Under the pieces are notes generated by a model. That model was not told the DNA's origin. It did not search any database and saw nothing but the letters and a program-made list of their open reading frames with translations. 64,000 nt of DNA. Source: Melioribacteraceae bacterium. GTDB taxonomy: Bacteria > Bacteroidota > Ignavibacteria > Ignavibacteriales > Melioribacteraceae. The stretch spans positions 868,001-932,000 of the forward strand of contig JAHBUP010000001.1 in NCBI GenBank assembly GCA_019638015.1. Reading direction: 5' to 3'. Made by a program: the position numbers and the translations under genes. Of this stretch, positions 40,044-48,551 are shown in pieces; the first letter of the stretch is position 1, and every line of letters starts with the position of its first letter.

Positions 40044-42539
40044 ATGAAAATGAAAATATGTGTGAAGTGTAGTAAGACATTTCTAATTATCATATTTTAT
40101 TTAATTCTAGGGGGGTACATATATTCTCAGAATAATTCTTTACTTAAGCTATGGTATGAACAACCAGCAACACGATGGGTTGAGGCGCTTCCGATAGGCA
40201 ACGGGCGTTTAGGAGCTATGGTTTTTGGAAATCCTTCCAGTGAAAAAATTCAGCTTAATGAAAACACAATTTGGGCGGGCCAGCCCTATCGTAATGATAA
40301 TCCCGACGCAAAAGAAGCGTTGCCAAAAGTAAGACAATTAATTTTTGATGGTAATTACCAAGAAGCACAAAATTTAGTAAATCAAAAATTTATTAGCCGT
40401 AATTCACATGGTATGCCCTATCAAACAGCCGGAAACTTAGACCTAATTTTTGATGGTCACCATAATTATTCTAACTACTATCGTGAATTAGATATTGAAA
40501 ATGCAGTTACATTAACTAGATATAATGTTGATGGCGTCACTTTCACCCGTGAGGTTTTTGCTTCATTTCCGGATCAAGTTATTGTAATGAAGATTACTAC
40601 TGACCAACCAGGAAAAATAAATTTTTCCGCTTCGATGAATCATCCTCTCCCGGTAAAAATTAAGATCATCGGAAATGATAAATTAATAATGGCGGGTACA
40701 ACTGGTGACTGCGATTCAATTAAAGGCGCGGTAAAGTTTGAAGTTCATGCCAAGATAAAAGCTGAGGGGGGAACTGTATCTGCAATGGAGGAGAGTCTTT
40801 CTGTTGCTAATGCCAATGAAGCTATTATCTATATCTCTATTGCTTCAAGTTTTATAAACTATATGGATATAAGCGGGAATGCGGGTGAAAGGGCAGATTC
40901 ATTTCTAACGAAATCATTAGCAAAAAAATATGAAACAGTCCTCGAAAATCACATCATTGACTACCAAAAATATTTTAATAGAGTAACTATCGACCTCGGA
41001 AATACAGATAATGATAAGAAACCTACAGATAAAAGAATTGAGCAGTTCGCTTCATCAAACGATCCTCAATTAGCGGCATTGTGTTTTCAATTCGGGCGAT
41101 TTTTATTAATAAGTTCATCAAGACCGGGGGGACAACCGGCAAATCTTCAAGGTATTTGGAATGATCAACTTTATCCGCCCTGGGACAGCAAATACACGGT
41201 TAATATTAACACTGAAATGAATTATTGGCCTTCAGAAAATACCAATCTCACCGAAATGAATGAGCCGCTTATTCAGATGATACGGGAACTCTCGCAAGCA
41301 GGTAAAGAGACGGCAAAAGTAATGTATGATGCCGATGGCTGGGTGCTTCATCACAACACAGATATTTGGAGAATGAGCGGTCCAATTGATGGATCTTTTT
41401 GGGGGATGTGGCCAATGGGAGGCGCATGGCTTTCTCAACATCTATATGAAAAGTATGAGTATAGTGGTGATGTTGAATATCTTAAATCTATTTTTCCAAT
41501 TCTAAAAAGCGCGGTAGAATTTTATTTGAGTTTTTTAATTGAAGAACCAAAAAATAAATGGCTTGTTGTTTCTCCATCAATCTCCCCAGAAAATGCTCCG
41601 GCAACTCATCCCGAATATTCAATAGCTGCAGGAACTACTATGGATAATCAATTACTTTTTGATCTCTTTACCAAAACAATTATTGCATCAGAAATAATTA
41701 ATGCTGATGAGAAATTTATAGTAAGAATAAAAGATACATTAAAACGTTTACCCCCGAAGCAAATTGGCAAGTGGGGACAGCTTCAGGAATGGATTGAAGA
41801 TTGGGATGATCCAAAAGATAATCACCGGCATGTATCTCATTTGTATGGATTATATCCTTCAAATCAGATTTCTCCTTATAGAACACCGGAATTATTCTCC
41901 GCGGCAAAAACATCATTGATGGCACGCGGCGATGAATCTACGGGCTGGTCTATGGGATGGAAAATAAATTTATGGGCTCGACTTCTCGATGGAGATCATG
42001 CGTTAAAATTAATTACTGATCAATTGACTCCTTCGATTCAAAAGGATGGAAATGAGAGGGGAGGTACATATCCCAATCTTTTCGATGCGCATCCCCCATT
42101 CCAAATTGATGGTAACTTTGGTTTTACCGCGGGAATTACTGAAATGCTTGTTCAGAGCCACGATGGTTTTGTTTTCCTTCTCCCCGCACTACCTTCAAAA
42201 TGGAAAAATGGAAGCATTAATGGAATACGACTTAGAGGAGGATTTGAGATTAAAAATATGGAATGGAGAGAGGGGGAAATATCAAAATTAGCTATTAAAT
42301 CAAACCTTGGCGGAAATTTGCGGATTCGTTCCTATTCAAAATTAACTCATGAAGGTACTAATGCACTTAGTGCTACTGAGGGTAATAACACTAATCACTT
42401 TTACCAAACCGCAATGGGAAAGGGGGTTATTATTAATAATTCAACCGCAATTAAAAATGTTGAATTAAAAGAAACATTTCTATATGACTTTGATACTCAG
42501 CCTGAGAAAGAATATATCTTTACTGGATCACAATATTGA
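40044..42539 (+). CDS. GH95 alpha-L-fucosidase (or alpha-L-galactosidase)
   Basis: 831 residues: signal peptide (~1-28), GH95 N-terminal beta domain (~32-270; GNGRLGAMVFG, EKIQLNENTIWAG), (alpha/alpha)6 barrel (~310-690; PANLQGIWND and NINTEMNYWP) and a C-terminal beta domain. The ARGDESTGWSMGWKINLWA stretch is a hallmark of the family. GH95 enzymes invert and release alpha-1,2-linked fucose, as on xyloglucan side chains, which fits the GH31 and GH2 enzymes upstream. It is the last gene of the hydrolase locus. Confidence 0.92.
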   Translation: MKMKICVKCSKTFLIIIFYLILGGYIYSQNNSLLKLWYEQPATRWVEALPIGNGRLGAMVFGNPSSEKIQLNENTIWAGQPYRNDNPDAKEALPKVRQLIFDGNYQEAQNLVNQKFISRNSHGMPYQTAGNLDLIFDGHHNYSNYYRELDIENAVTLTRYNVDGVTFTREVFASFPDQVIVMKITTDQPGKINFSASMNHPLPVKIKIIGNDKLIMAGTTGDCDSIKGAVKFEVHAKIKAEGGTVSAMEESLSVANANEAIIYISIASSFINYMDISGNAGERADSFLTKSLAKKYETVLENHIIDYQKYFNRVTIDLGNTDNDKKPTDKRIEQFASSNDPQLAALCFQFGRFLLISSSRPGGQPANLQGIWNDQLYPPWDSKYTVNINTEMNYWPSENTNLTEMNEPLIQMIRELSQAGKETAKVMYDADGWVLHHNTDIWRMSGPIDGSFWGMWPMGGAWLSQHLYEKYEYSGDVEYLKSIFPILKSAVEFYLSFLIEEPKNKWLVVSPSISPENAPATHPEYSIAAGTTMDNQLLFDLFTKTIIASEIINADEKFIVRIKDTLKRLPPKQIGKWGQLQEWIEDWDDPKDNHRHVSHLYGLYPSNQISPYRTPELFSAAKTSLMARGDESTGWSMGWKINLWARLLDGDHALKLITDQLTPSIQKDGNERGGTYPNLFDAHPPFQIDGNFGFTAGITEMLVQSHDGFVFLLPALPSKWKNGSINGIRLRGGFEIKNMEWREGEISKLAIKSNLGGNLRIRSYSKLTHEGTNALSATEGNNTNHFYQTAMGKGVIINNSTAIKNVELKETFLYDFDTQPEKEYIFTGSQY

Positions 42540-42709
42540 CAATAGAGCATCATTAAATTTGGTCGTTTTTATACTCTTAACTAGAGCTCTTGCCACTCAT
42601 TAAATTTGCTCCAATGGGATTGCACATCCATTATAACCTAAATTTAAATTAAGCCCCCCTTTAAAACATCAAATTTTATTCGATTATAGGTGAAAAAACA
42701 CTCGAGTAA

Positions 42710-44023
42710 ATGAACAAATTATATCTTCTCCAAAAATCCTCAAAGGCTTTTTCAAAATTCATACGAATGAAAAGGTGGCAAATAATGCTCTACCTTTTTA
42801 TTATTACCGAAGCAATGGCTTTCAGTTTGAATTTTATACAAAGCTATTTGTGGTGGGGATATATCAATATTGAGCTACTTTATATAGGCACAATTGATGC
42901 GGCGGTAATTGTTCTAATACTTGGGCCTGCCTTAATTTATTTGGTTTCTCAGATAACCCGCTTTGAAGAATATAGAAAAGAAGTTCAGGTTCAAAGCAAG
43001 GTGGAACAAAAATACCGGCACTATATTGAGAATGCTCTTGATATAGTTACTGTTATTGATAAAAACGGATTTATAAAATATGAGAGCCCCTCAATCGAAA
43101 AAATGCTCGGTTACCAGCCCAATGAATTGATAGGCAAAAATGTATTTGATTTCCTTCACCCGGATGAGCGCGATTATCTATTCAAAATATTTAAAGAAAA
43201 AATAATAGAACACAATTCTAGTGTTACATTAGAATTAAGATTTTTGAGGCGTAATGGAACATGGGCTATTCTAAGTGTTTCAGGAAGGAATTTGCTTCAC
43301 AATGAACTGGTCGATGGTATTGTGCTTAACTCCAGAGATATTAGTGAATTAAAAGAATCACAAGTAAAACTTTCTCAACTCCTCGATGAGAAAAAAGTTC
43401 TTATTAGAGAAATTCATCATAGGGTTAAGAATAATTTCCAATCAGTCTCTTCAATGCTTTTTTTACAAGCAAGTATGTTAACGGATGAAAGTTTAAAGGA
43501 AATACTAAATGTAAGCCGCAATAGAGTACACTCACTTGCAATAATACATGAGAAATTGCAGGATTCGGATGATGTCTCCAATGTAAATCTCAGGACTTAT
43601 TTCCAGCGACTACTCGAGAATATTGAGAAAAGTTATCAATCACAAAATCAGAAAATCAAGATTAATTTTAATATGCCGGAAGATATTGTGTTACCCGTTA
43701 ATCAATCGGTTCAGGTTGGATTAATTTTTAATGAGATAATTTCCAATGTATTTAAGTATGCGTTCCCCGATAACCGCGAAGGAGTTATCACAATTAATTT
43801 TGAAAGAAGTAAAGGAATGCACTGTTTAATTGTGAAAGATAACGGAATTGGGCTTCCCTCTGACTTTGACATTTCTCAAAGCAATCGGTTGGGATTAAAA
43901 TTAATTGAGCTTATCTCTAAGCAGTTAAATGGACAGTTTTCCTTTACAAGTAAAGAAGGCACTGAATTCAATTTAACATTTCCTCAGGTTAGCGCCGACA
44001 AATTAAATCGAATAAAAAAATAA
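42710..44023 (+). CDS. PAS-domain sensor kinase of the HisKA_2 type
   Basis: 437 residues. Two membrane helices near the N-terminus (~24-46, ~58-80), a PAS domain (~98-215; NALDIVTVIDKNG, PDERDYLF), the HisKA_2 phosphoacceptor motif HHRVKNN (236-242) and a HATPase domain (~325-430; NEIISNVFKYAF, DNGIGLP). Kinases of this class often signal to response regulators encoded elsewhere. The nearest unpaired regulator is the LuxR-type one at 52388, about 8 kb away; pairing is a guess. No receiver domain is fused, and no obvious heme or flavin site is visible in the PAS domain. Confidence 0.85.
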   Translation: MNKLYLLQKSSKAFSKFIRMKRWQIMLYLFIITEAMAFSLNFIQSYLWWGYINIELLYIGTIDAAVIVLILGPALIYLVSQITRFEEYRKEVQVQSKVEQKYRHYIENALDIVTVIDKNGFIKYESPSIEKMLGYQPNELIGKNVFDFLHPDERDYLFKIFKEKIIEHNSSVTLELRFLRRNGTWAILSVSGRNLLHNELVDGIVLNSRDISELKESQVKLSQLLDEKKVLIREIHHRVKNNFQSVSSMLFLQASMLTDESLKEILNVSRNRVHSLAIIHEKLQDSDDVSNVNLRTYFQRLLENIEKSYQSQNQKIKINFNMPEDIVLPVNQSVQVGLIFNEIISNVFKYAFPDNREGVITINFERSKGMHCLIVKDNGIGLPSDFDISQSNRLGLKLIELISKQLNGQFSFTSKEGTEFNLTFPQVSADKLNRIKK

Positions 44024-44070
44024 TTCATCCTACCATTTAAAAGCAGTACTAACCACTTAACAAGGTAAGT
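44024..44070. other. Short spacer before the repeat array
   Basis: Between the HisKA_2 kinase stop and the first repeat unit; no feature is recognised. Confidence 0.3.
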
Positions 44071-44500
44071 GTCATGTCGAGTGAGATTGCTATTACTTTT
44101 TGTTATCGAGACATGTCAAGTGATTCATCTCTCGATAAACTCGAGATGACAGATGAGAGCCATCTCTCGATAAACTCGGGATGACCATTGAATTGGTGTC
44201 GGATGATTGTCATGTCGAGTGAGATTCCTTTTACCTTTTGTTATCGAGACATGTCAGATGAGAGCCATCTCTCGATAAACTCGAGATGACAGATGAGCGC
44301 CATCCCTTGATAAACTCGGGATGACCATTGAATTGGTGTCGGATGATTGTCATGTCGAGTGAGATTCCTTTTACCTTTTGTTATCGAGACATGACAAGTG
44401 ATTCATCTCTCGATCAACTCGAGATGACAGATGAATTCCATCCCTCGATAAACTCGGGATGACGAGGTGGGTCATGTCGAATGAAATTGTTGTTGCATAT
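44071..44500. repeat. Tandem array of terminal-inverted-repeat elements
   Basis: GTCATGTCGA recurs at 44071, 44209, 44349 and 44471, giving steps of 138, 140 and 122 bases. Each unit starts GTCATGTCGAG and ends CTCGAGATGAC or CTCGGGATGAC, nearly perfect terminal inverted repeats (10 of 11 positions for the first form). Internal hairpins such as TCTCGA-TAAAC-TCGAGA (44130-44146) recur. No open reading frame of useful length is inside. The units look like MITE- or REP-like elements that have multiplied in tandem; the fourth copy is partial. Confidence 0.8.
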
Positions 44501-44541
44501 TGCCGCAAAACTCTACAACCACAATTCAATAGATGATGTAA

Positions 44542-44565
44542 TATTCAACATAGGTATGTTGAATA
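44542..44565. promoter_or_regulatory. Perfect 11-2-11 palindrome, probable sigma-54 activator site
   Basis: TATTCAACATA (44542-44552) and TATGTTGAATA (44555-44565) flank GG. Its centre is about 115 bases upstream of the -24 element at 44669, the usual distance for binding by an NtrC-family activator. The gene at 50156 encodes such a protein with a Fis-type HTH. The link is inferred from position and symmetry. Confidence 0.6.
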
Positions 44566-44668
44566 AATTAACACTTTTTGATGAGCCCGTAGTATAACAA
44601 TTCTACATCCTCTCCCTAACTCCTTTTATTACAATACAATATAAGAATAGAAGATGTCCATTAATTAG

Positions 44669-44684
44669 TGGTATGCTAATTGCA
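44669..44684 (+). promoter_or_regulatory. Sigma-54 (-24/-12) promoter
   Basis: TGGTATG-CTAA-TTGCA matches the RpoN consensus TGGCACG-N4-TTGCW: the GG and GC dinucleotides are intact and exactly 12 bases apart, with C-to-T changes only at less critical positions. Transcription would begin near 44695, about 27 bases before the first gene of the redox operon. Confidence 0.65.
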
Positions 44685-44721
44685 ACAATATACCCATAAT
44701 TAAAGGTATTAGGAGTTCATC

Positions 44722-44979
44722 ATGTTTACATTCATAGTAGTACTCATATTTGTTTTTGTCGCAGTTGATTTACTAGTTCGATTTGTAATTGAACCAATGC
44801 TCACAACTTCTAAAAAGAAGAAAAAAGCTGTGAGATCATTTTCACCAAGATTTGATCCAACGGTAAAACTGGCAACTGAAACAATGTATGATGGAGGAGA
44901 ACCACATAATGAAGATGGTTCACCCAAATCTGTTAAGCCGGAAAGTAACCCAACAGATGCCGGAACAGAATCTAAATAA
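44722..44979 (+). CDS. Small membrane protein with TMYDGG motif
   Basis: 85 residues: one N-terminal transmembrane helix (~2-25), a basic patch KKKKK (31-35), and a soluble tail with TMYDGG (54-59) and an acidic, Pro-rich end. By the positive-inside rule the tail should face the cytoplasm. AGGAG precedes the start at good spacing. It is the first gene after the sigma-54 promoter. The same motif appears near the C-termini of two other proteins of the operon (45021 and 47667), suggesting a shared interaction or assembly site. No family is recognised and no function is assigned. Confidence 0.65.
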   Translation: MFTFIVVLIFVFVAVDLLVRFVIEPMLTTSKKKKKAVRSFSPRFDPTVKLATETMYDGGEPHNEDGSPKSVKPESNPTDAGTESK

Positions 44980-45020
44980 TCAAAAAAATAATTGTAAGTA
45001 TTCAATAATAAGGATGCAAA

Positions 45021-45692
45021 ATGGTCGCACTTTTTGTAATGACGGCGTTTTTACTCATACTAATAATTGACATGATAGTATTAAGAATGGAGGGAAAATA
45101 TCATCCCGCATTCGAACCAACATCACCACAGTATGAGTTGCCAATACTTAACGGAAAAAATTATTCTATTCCTTCGGATATATATTTTTCAAAAGGGCAC
45201 ACATGGTATAGAAATAATAAAAACGGATTGATTGATATAGGAATTGATGAGTTTGGAGCAACGGCATTGGGGAAACTTTCTGTAATAAAGTTTGCTGAGA
45301 TGGGCAAGGAATTGAAAAGAGGTGATGTAGTTTTTGAGGGCACATATGGAAATAATCCTATAAAATTTTTATCGCCAATAAATGGAACCGTAAATTCTGT
45401 TAACACAAACATTATTAATAATGAAATTGCGGCTCCTTATAAAACATGGGGCGTTCAGCTATCTCCAAATGAAAATAGTATAAACCATGAACTGTTTTTC
45501 TCAGGAGAAAAAGCCGCAAGTTGGTTGAGTCAAGAATTTAATAGACTTAAAAATTTTATTGAACAAAATACACCAAATGTTGCTGTAGCCGGCGAAACTA
45601 TGTACGATGGTGGATTACCCAATAATAATAGTATTACTTCAATGGATGATAAAGCAGTAAATAATTTTGAAAAAGAATTTCTCTCACTATAA
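45021..45692 (+). CDS. Membrane-anchored GcvH-like protein lacking the lipoyl lysine
   Basis: 223 residues. An N-terminal helix (~2-21) anchors the protein; residues ~50-150 follow the glycine-cleavage H-protein fold (FSKGHTWY, GIDEFGATALGKLSVI, GKELKRGDVVFEG, FLSPINGTVNSVN). Counting back from the conserved SP, the lysine that normally carries lipoate is replaced by Asn111, so it should not act in glycine cleavage. A C-terminal region follows with TMYDGG at 193-198. No P-, T- or L-protein genes of glycine cleavage are nearby. Orphan GcvH-like proteins occur beside redox genes in several anaerobes. I infer a scaffold or small-molecule-binding role in the membrane redox complex. Confidence 0.7.
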   Translation: MVALFVMTAFLLILIIDMIVLRMEGKYHPAFEPTSPQYELPILNGKNYSIPSDIYFSKGHTWYRNNKNGLIDIGIDEFGATALGKLSVIKFAEMGKELKRGDVVFEGTYGNNPIKFLSPINGTVNSVNTNIINNEIAAPYKTWGVQLSPNENSINHELFFSGEKAASWLSQEFNRLKNFIEQNTPNVAVAGETMYDGGLPNNNSITSMDDKAVNNFEKEFLSL

Positions 45693-45705
45693 AACTGGAA
45701 AAACT

Positions 45706-46467
45706 ATGTTGAACGGAAATGGGATACTATTTGATGTATCACTTTGTGTAGGATGCGGATCCTGTGCTCAGGCTTGTAAAGAGGTTAATAATTTACCCGA
45801 GACAAACAAGGATTTTCTAAAAGATCATCTTTCGGATAATACATTTACGGTAGTGGAACAATATGGCGATTTATATGCGCGTAAACTTTGTATGCATTGT
45901 AATGAACCGGCTTGTGAATCTGTTTGCTTAGTTGGTGCAATAAAGAAAACTGAGACCGGAGCAGTTGTTTATGATGCTGATAAGTGCATAGGATGCAGAT
46001 ATTGTATGCAGGCTTGTCCTCATAAAATTCCACGTTACGAGTGGGGTACTACTAAACCACGCATTCGCAAATGTGTGTTATGCAACGACCGAGTTAACGC
46101 CGGCAAATTGCCCGGTTGCGTTGAAGCCTGTCCAACTGAAGCAACATTGTATGGCAGCATAGAGAAATTAATTGCGATTGCTAATCGAAGGTTAAAAGAA
46201 GATCCCGATAAATATTATCAAAAAATATATGGTCTTGAGGATGTAGGGGGGAGCCATGTTCTAGTAATATCACCGGTACCATTTGAACAATTAGGGTATG
46301 TATCAATGCTGCCAAAAGAACCGATGCCCGAATTCACAAATAGAGCGATGGAGAAAATTCCATCTGTTGTAGTAGTAGGAGGAGCATTTTTGAGTGGTAT
46401 GTATTGGCTCACAAAAAGAAAAAATCAATTAGCGAAAGAAAAAAAATCTAATAATGGAAATTTATGA
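45706..46467 (+). CDS. Four-cluster ferredoxin subunit with C-terminal membrane helix (HybA/DmsB-like)
   Basis: Electron-transfer subunit of 253 residues from ATG 45706; the frame extends upstream into the previous gene without support. Sixteen cysteines in four groups (14/17/20/24, 62/65/70/74, 94/97/100/104, 123/126/138/142) should bind four [4Fe-4S] clusters, as in HybA, DmsB and HmcB. There is no Tat signal, so the clusters probably face the cytoplasm unless a partner carries it across. A hydrophobic stretch at ~221-239 looks like a membrane anchor. Its stop overlaps the NrfD-type gene by four bases (ATGA), the usual pairing for a quinone-linked complex. No catalytic subunit is encoded nearby. 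Confidence 0.88.
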   Translation: MLNGNGILFDVSLCVGCGSCAQACKEVNNLPETNKDFLKDHLSDNTFTVVEQYGDLYARKLCMHCNEPACESVCLVGAIKKTETGAVVYDADKCIGCRYCMQACPHKIPRYEWGTTKPRIRKCVLCNDRVNAGKLPGCVEACPTEATLYGSIEKLIAIANRRLKEDPDKYYQKIYGLEDVGGSHVLVISPVPFEQLGYVSMLPKEPMPEFTNRAMEKIPSVVVVGGAFLSGMYWLTKRKNQLAKEKKSNNGNL

Positions 46468-47651
46468 AAGCGAAAATTAGTGAAATATTAAAACCAACTT
46501 TTTGGAAAGTAGTATCCGTATTCATTGTAATTGTTGGATTATTTTCAACCTTTAATAGGTTTTATTACGGATTAGGGGCAACAACTAATTTACATGACTT
46601 TGTGCCGTGGGGTTTATGGATAGGATTCGATTTTATTGGTGTTGGTCTTGCAGCCGCCGGATTTACAATTGCGGCAACGGTTCACATCTTTAATATTCAT
46701 AAATATGAACCCCTTGTAAAACCAGCAATTCTTACAGCATATTTATCTTATTCGGTTGTTGTCTGTCTGCTTGTAGTTGATTTAGGGCGTCCAGAACATT
46801 TTTGGCATCCGCTGGTAATGTGGAATATTAATTCAGTAATGTTTGAGATTACGTGGTGCTTAATTTGTTACACAACAGTTCTAATTCTGGAATTTGCTCC
46901 AGTCATACTCAAAAAATATAATATCACTGCACCCATTAAATATTTAAAAATGATCTCAATCCCAGTGATTATTGCGGGTATTATATTTTCTACTTTGCAT
47001 CAATCATCATTTGGTTCGTTGTACCTAATTGTTCCCGGAAAATTACACCCTCTATGGTACTCATCATTACTTCCAGTACATTTTTTTGTTTCATGCATCG
47101 CGGCGGGTCTTTCAATGATAATATTTGAATCGTATCAAGTTGCGAGAGCATTTACAAAAGAGGAGGGTTTTAAGAATACAGAATTGAGAATGGATATTTT
47201 ATCCGGGACCTCTATTGCTGTTTTGATAGCACTGATAGGGGGTTTTTTATTGAAGATTTATGACTTTGTTGATACTGGTAAATTAGAATATTTGACAGTA
47301 TTTACAACTGAGACATACCTATTTTACCTTGAAATAATTGTTGGAACAATTGTGCCAATCTGGTTGCTCAGTTATAAGAAATTTAGAGAAGATAGAAAAA
47401 TGCTCTACGTAATTTCGGTTTGCGTTATTTGCGGATTAATACTTAACCGACTCAATGTTAGTATTACCGGGCTTGCAGCGTCTTCAGGTGTTAATTATTT
47501 CCCATCATTCGATGAGATAAGCATAACATTGATGCTGGTAGTATTAGCGATGTTTTCTTTTAAAGTTATCTCCAAAAATTTTCCTGTATTTGTAGGTGAT
47601 GAACATGAAGAGTTGGAAGAACAATCAGCCATGCTAAAATTAAGTAAATAA
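46464..47651 (+). CDS. NrfD/HybB-type integral membrane quinone subunit
   Basis: 395 residues with about ten transmembrane helices. DLGRPEHFWHP and HQSSFGSLYLIVPGKLHPLW are characteristic of the HybB branch of the NrfD family. These proteins exchange electrons between quinone and a ferredoxin-like subunit, sometimes with proton movement. The gene overlaps the four-cluster ferredoxin gene, so the two form a membrane module. The usual third part (hydrogenase, molybdoenzyme or multiheme cytochrome) is absent from the window; it may be encoded elsewhere or be replaced by the GcvH-like proteins on either side. Confidence 0.9.
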   Translation: MKAKISEILKPTFWKVVSVFIVIVGLFSTFNRFYYGLGATTNLHDFVPWGLWIGFDFIGVGLAAAGFTIAATVHIFNIHKYEPLVKPAILTAYLSYSVVVCLLVVDLGRPEHFWHPLVMWNINSVMFEITWCLICYTTVLILEFAPVILKKYNITAPIKYLKMISIPVIIAGIIFSTLHQSSFGSLYLIVPGKLHPLWYSSLLPVHFFVSCIAAGLSMIIFESYQVARAFTKEEGFKNTELRMDILSGTSIAVLIALIGGFLLKIYDFVDTGKLEYLTVFTTETYLFYLEIIVGTIVPIWLLSYKKFREDRKMLYVISVCVICGLILNRLNVSITGLAASSGVNYFPSFDEISITLMLVVLAMFSFKVISKNFPVFVGDEHEELEEQSAMLKLSK

Positions 47652-47666
47652 AATCAAGTGAAATAA

Positions 47667-48389
47667 ATGAACAGTGAAAATGATTTTAGGAATAATGATT
47701 ACGAAAGATTGAAATGTATATGGATGGCTTCTCAAGTAATTGAATATAAATTATGCGATCACCAATTTGATTGTGAAAATTGTCCATTTGATCAAGTAAT
47801 GAGAAATTACTTAAACAAAAAGGAGCCGGTGGAATTAAGCACTACTAATGTGGTGAACATAATTTCGGAGAGATTACAAAAAATTAAATATGACGATAAA
47901 ATTACTTATCTCGATAATAACTTTATCGCCAAGGAAATATGCCAAAATACATATTACCTTGGTATCAATCCTATTTTGCACTACTATCTTGATGCGGTAA
48001 GTTCCACTACTATTCAAGAATGCGGGAAAAATATTTCTATAGGTCAACATCTAATTCAGTTTTCAGGGAGATGGGGTTCAATAAATCTTTATGCTCCAAT
48101 GAATTTAATAATTTATGATAAGTTAGGTGATCCATCTGATCATAATTCTAAATCGCAGTGGTTTGCAATTATTGGTGATATAAATAAAGAGATTTCCGAC
48201 TGCAGAATAACTCAAGAAGAATGGAATTCGAAATATCAAAAAGCGATTGAAATAATTGAAGAGACTAAATCTCAATTGCCTAAAGTTGGCAGTACAATGT
48301 TTGATGGAGGAACGCAGTTAAATTATTTATATCAGATTGTAGGTACAGAAAGATATCTCGAAATTCTGCACTCGCTCTGCAGTGAGTAA
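47667..48389 (+). CDS. GcvH-like protein with N-terminal Cys motif and TMFDGG
   Basis: 240 residues, soluble. The N-terminus carries Cys17, Cys30, Cys36 and Cys39 in a pattern (YKLCDHQFDCENCPFD) found in orphan GcvH-domain proteins of anaerobes and likely to bind a metal or cluster. Residues ~80-170 keep a decayed H-protein fold (LGINPILHYYL, then INLYAP). Aligned on YAP, the lipoyl-lysine position is Trp136, so lipoylation is not expected. TMFDGG lies at 210-215, parallel to TMYDGG in the genes at 44722 and 45021. It closes the membrane module of the operon; function unknown. Confidence 0.65.
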   Translation: MNSENDFRNNDYERLKCIWMASQVIEYKLCDHQFDCENCPFDQVMRNYLNKKEPVELSTTNVVNIISERLQKIKYDDKITYLDNNFIAKEICQNTYYLGINPILHYYLDAVSSTTIQECGKNISIGQHLIQFSGRWGSINLYAPMNLIIYDKLGDPSDHNSKSQWFAIIGDINKEISDCRITQEEWNSKYQKAIEIIEETKSQLPKVGSTMFDGGTQLNYLYQIVGTERYLEILHSLCSE

Positions 48390-48423
48390 TACCAGAACTT
48401 TAATTCAGCCTCGATAAAATAAA

Positions 48424-48459
48424 TGAGTTTTGCATCATTTATTTTTATCACAAAACTCA
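48424..48459 (+). terminator. Possible terminator after the redox module
   Basis: TGAGTTTTG (48424-48432) pairs with CAAAACTCA (48451-48459) across an 18-base loop, 34 bases after the preceding stop; CCTTTTATT follows. It could end or weaken transcription before the heme-sensor kinase. Confidence 0.4.
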
Positions 48460-48551
48460 CTTGCTTGCCTTTTATTAAAGGGATAACAGCTCTGAAAGAG
48501 TGTATCTATTTAAAGTATTGCCTAATTTTACAATGACTATTTACGGGGTTT

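Noticed and set aside
44071..44500. Possible CRISPR array
   Set aside because: Repeat steps are 122-140 bases, the repeated parts are longer than any spacer, they contain terminal inverted repeats, and no cas gene is nearby.
45021..45692. Functional glycine cleavage H protein
   Set aside because: The lipoyl lysine is Asn111, there is a membrane anchor, and no other glycine cleavage genes are present.
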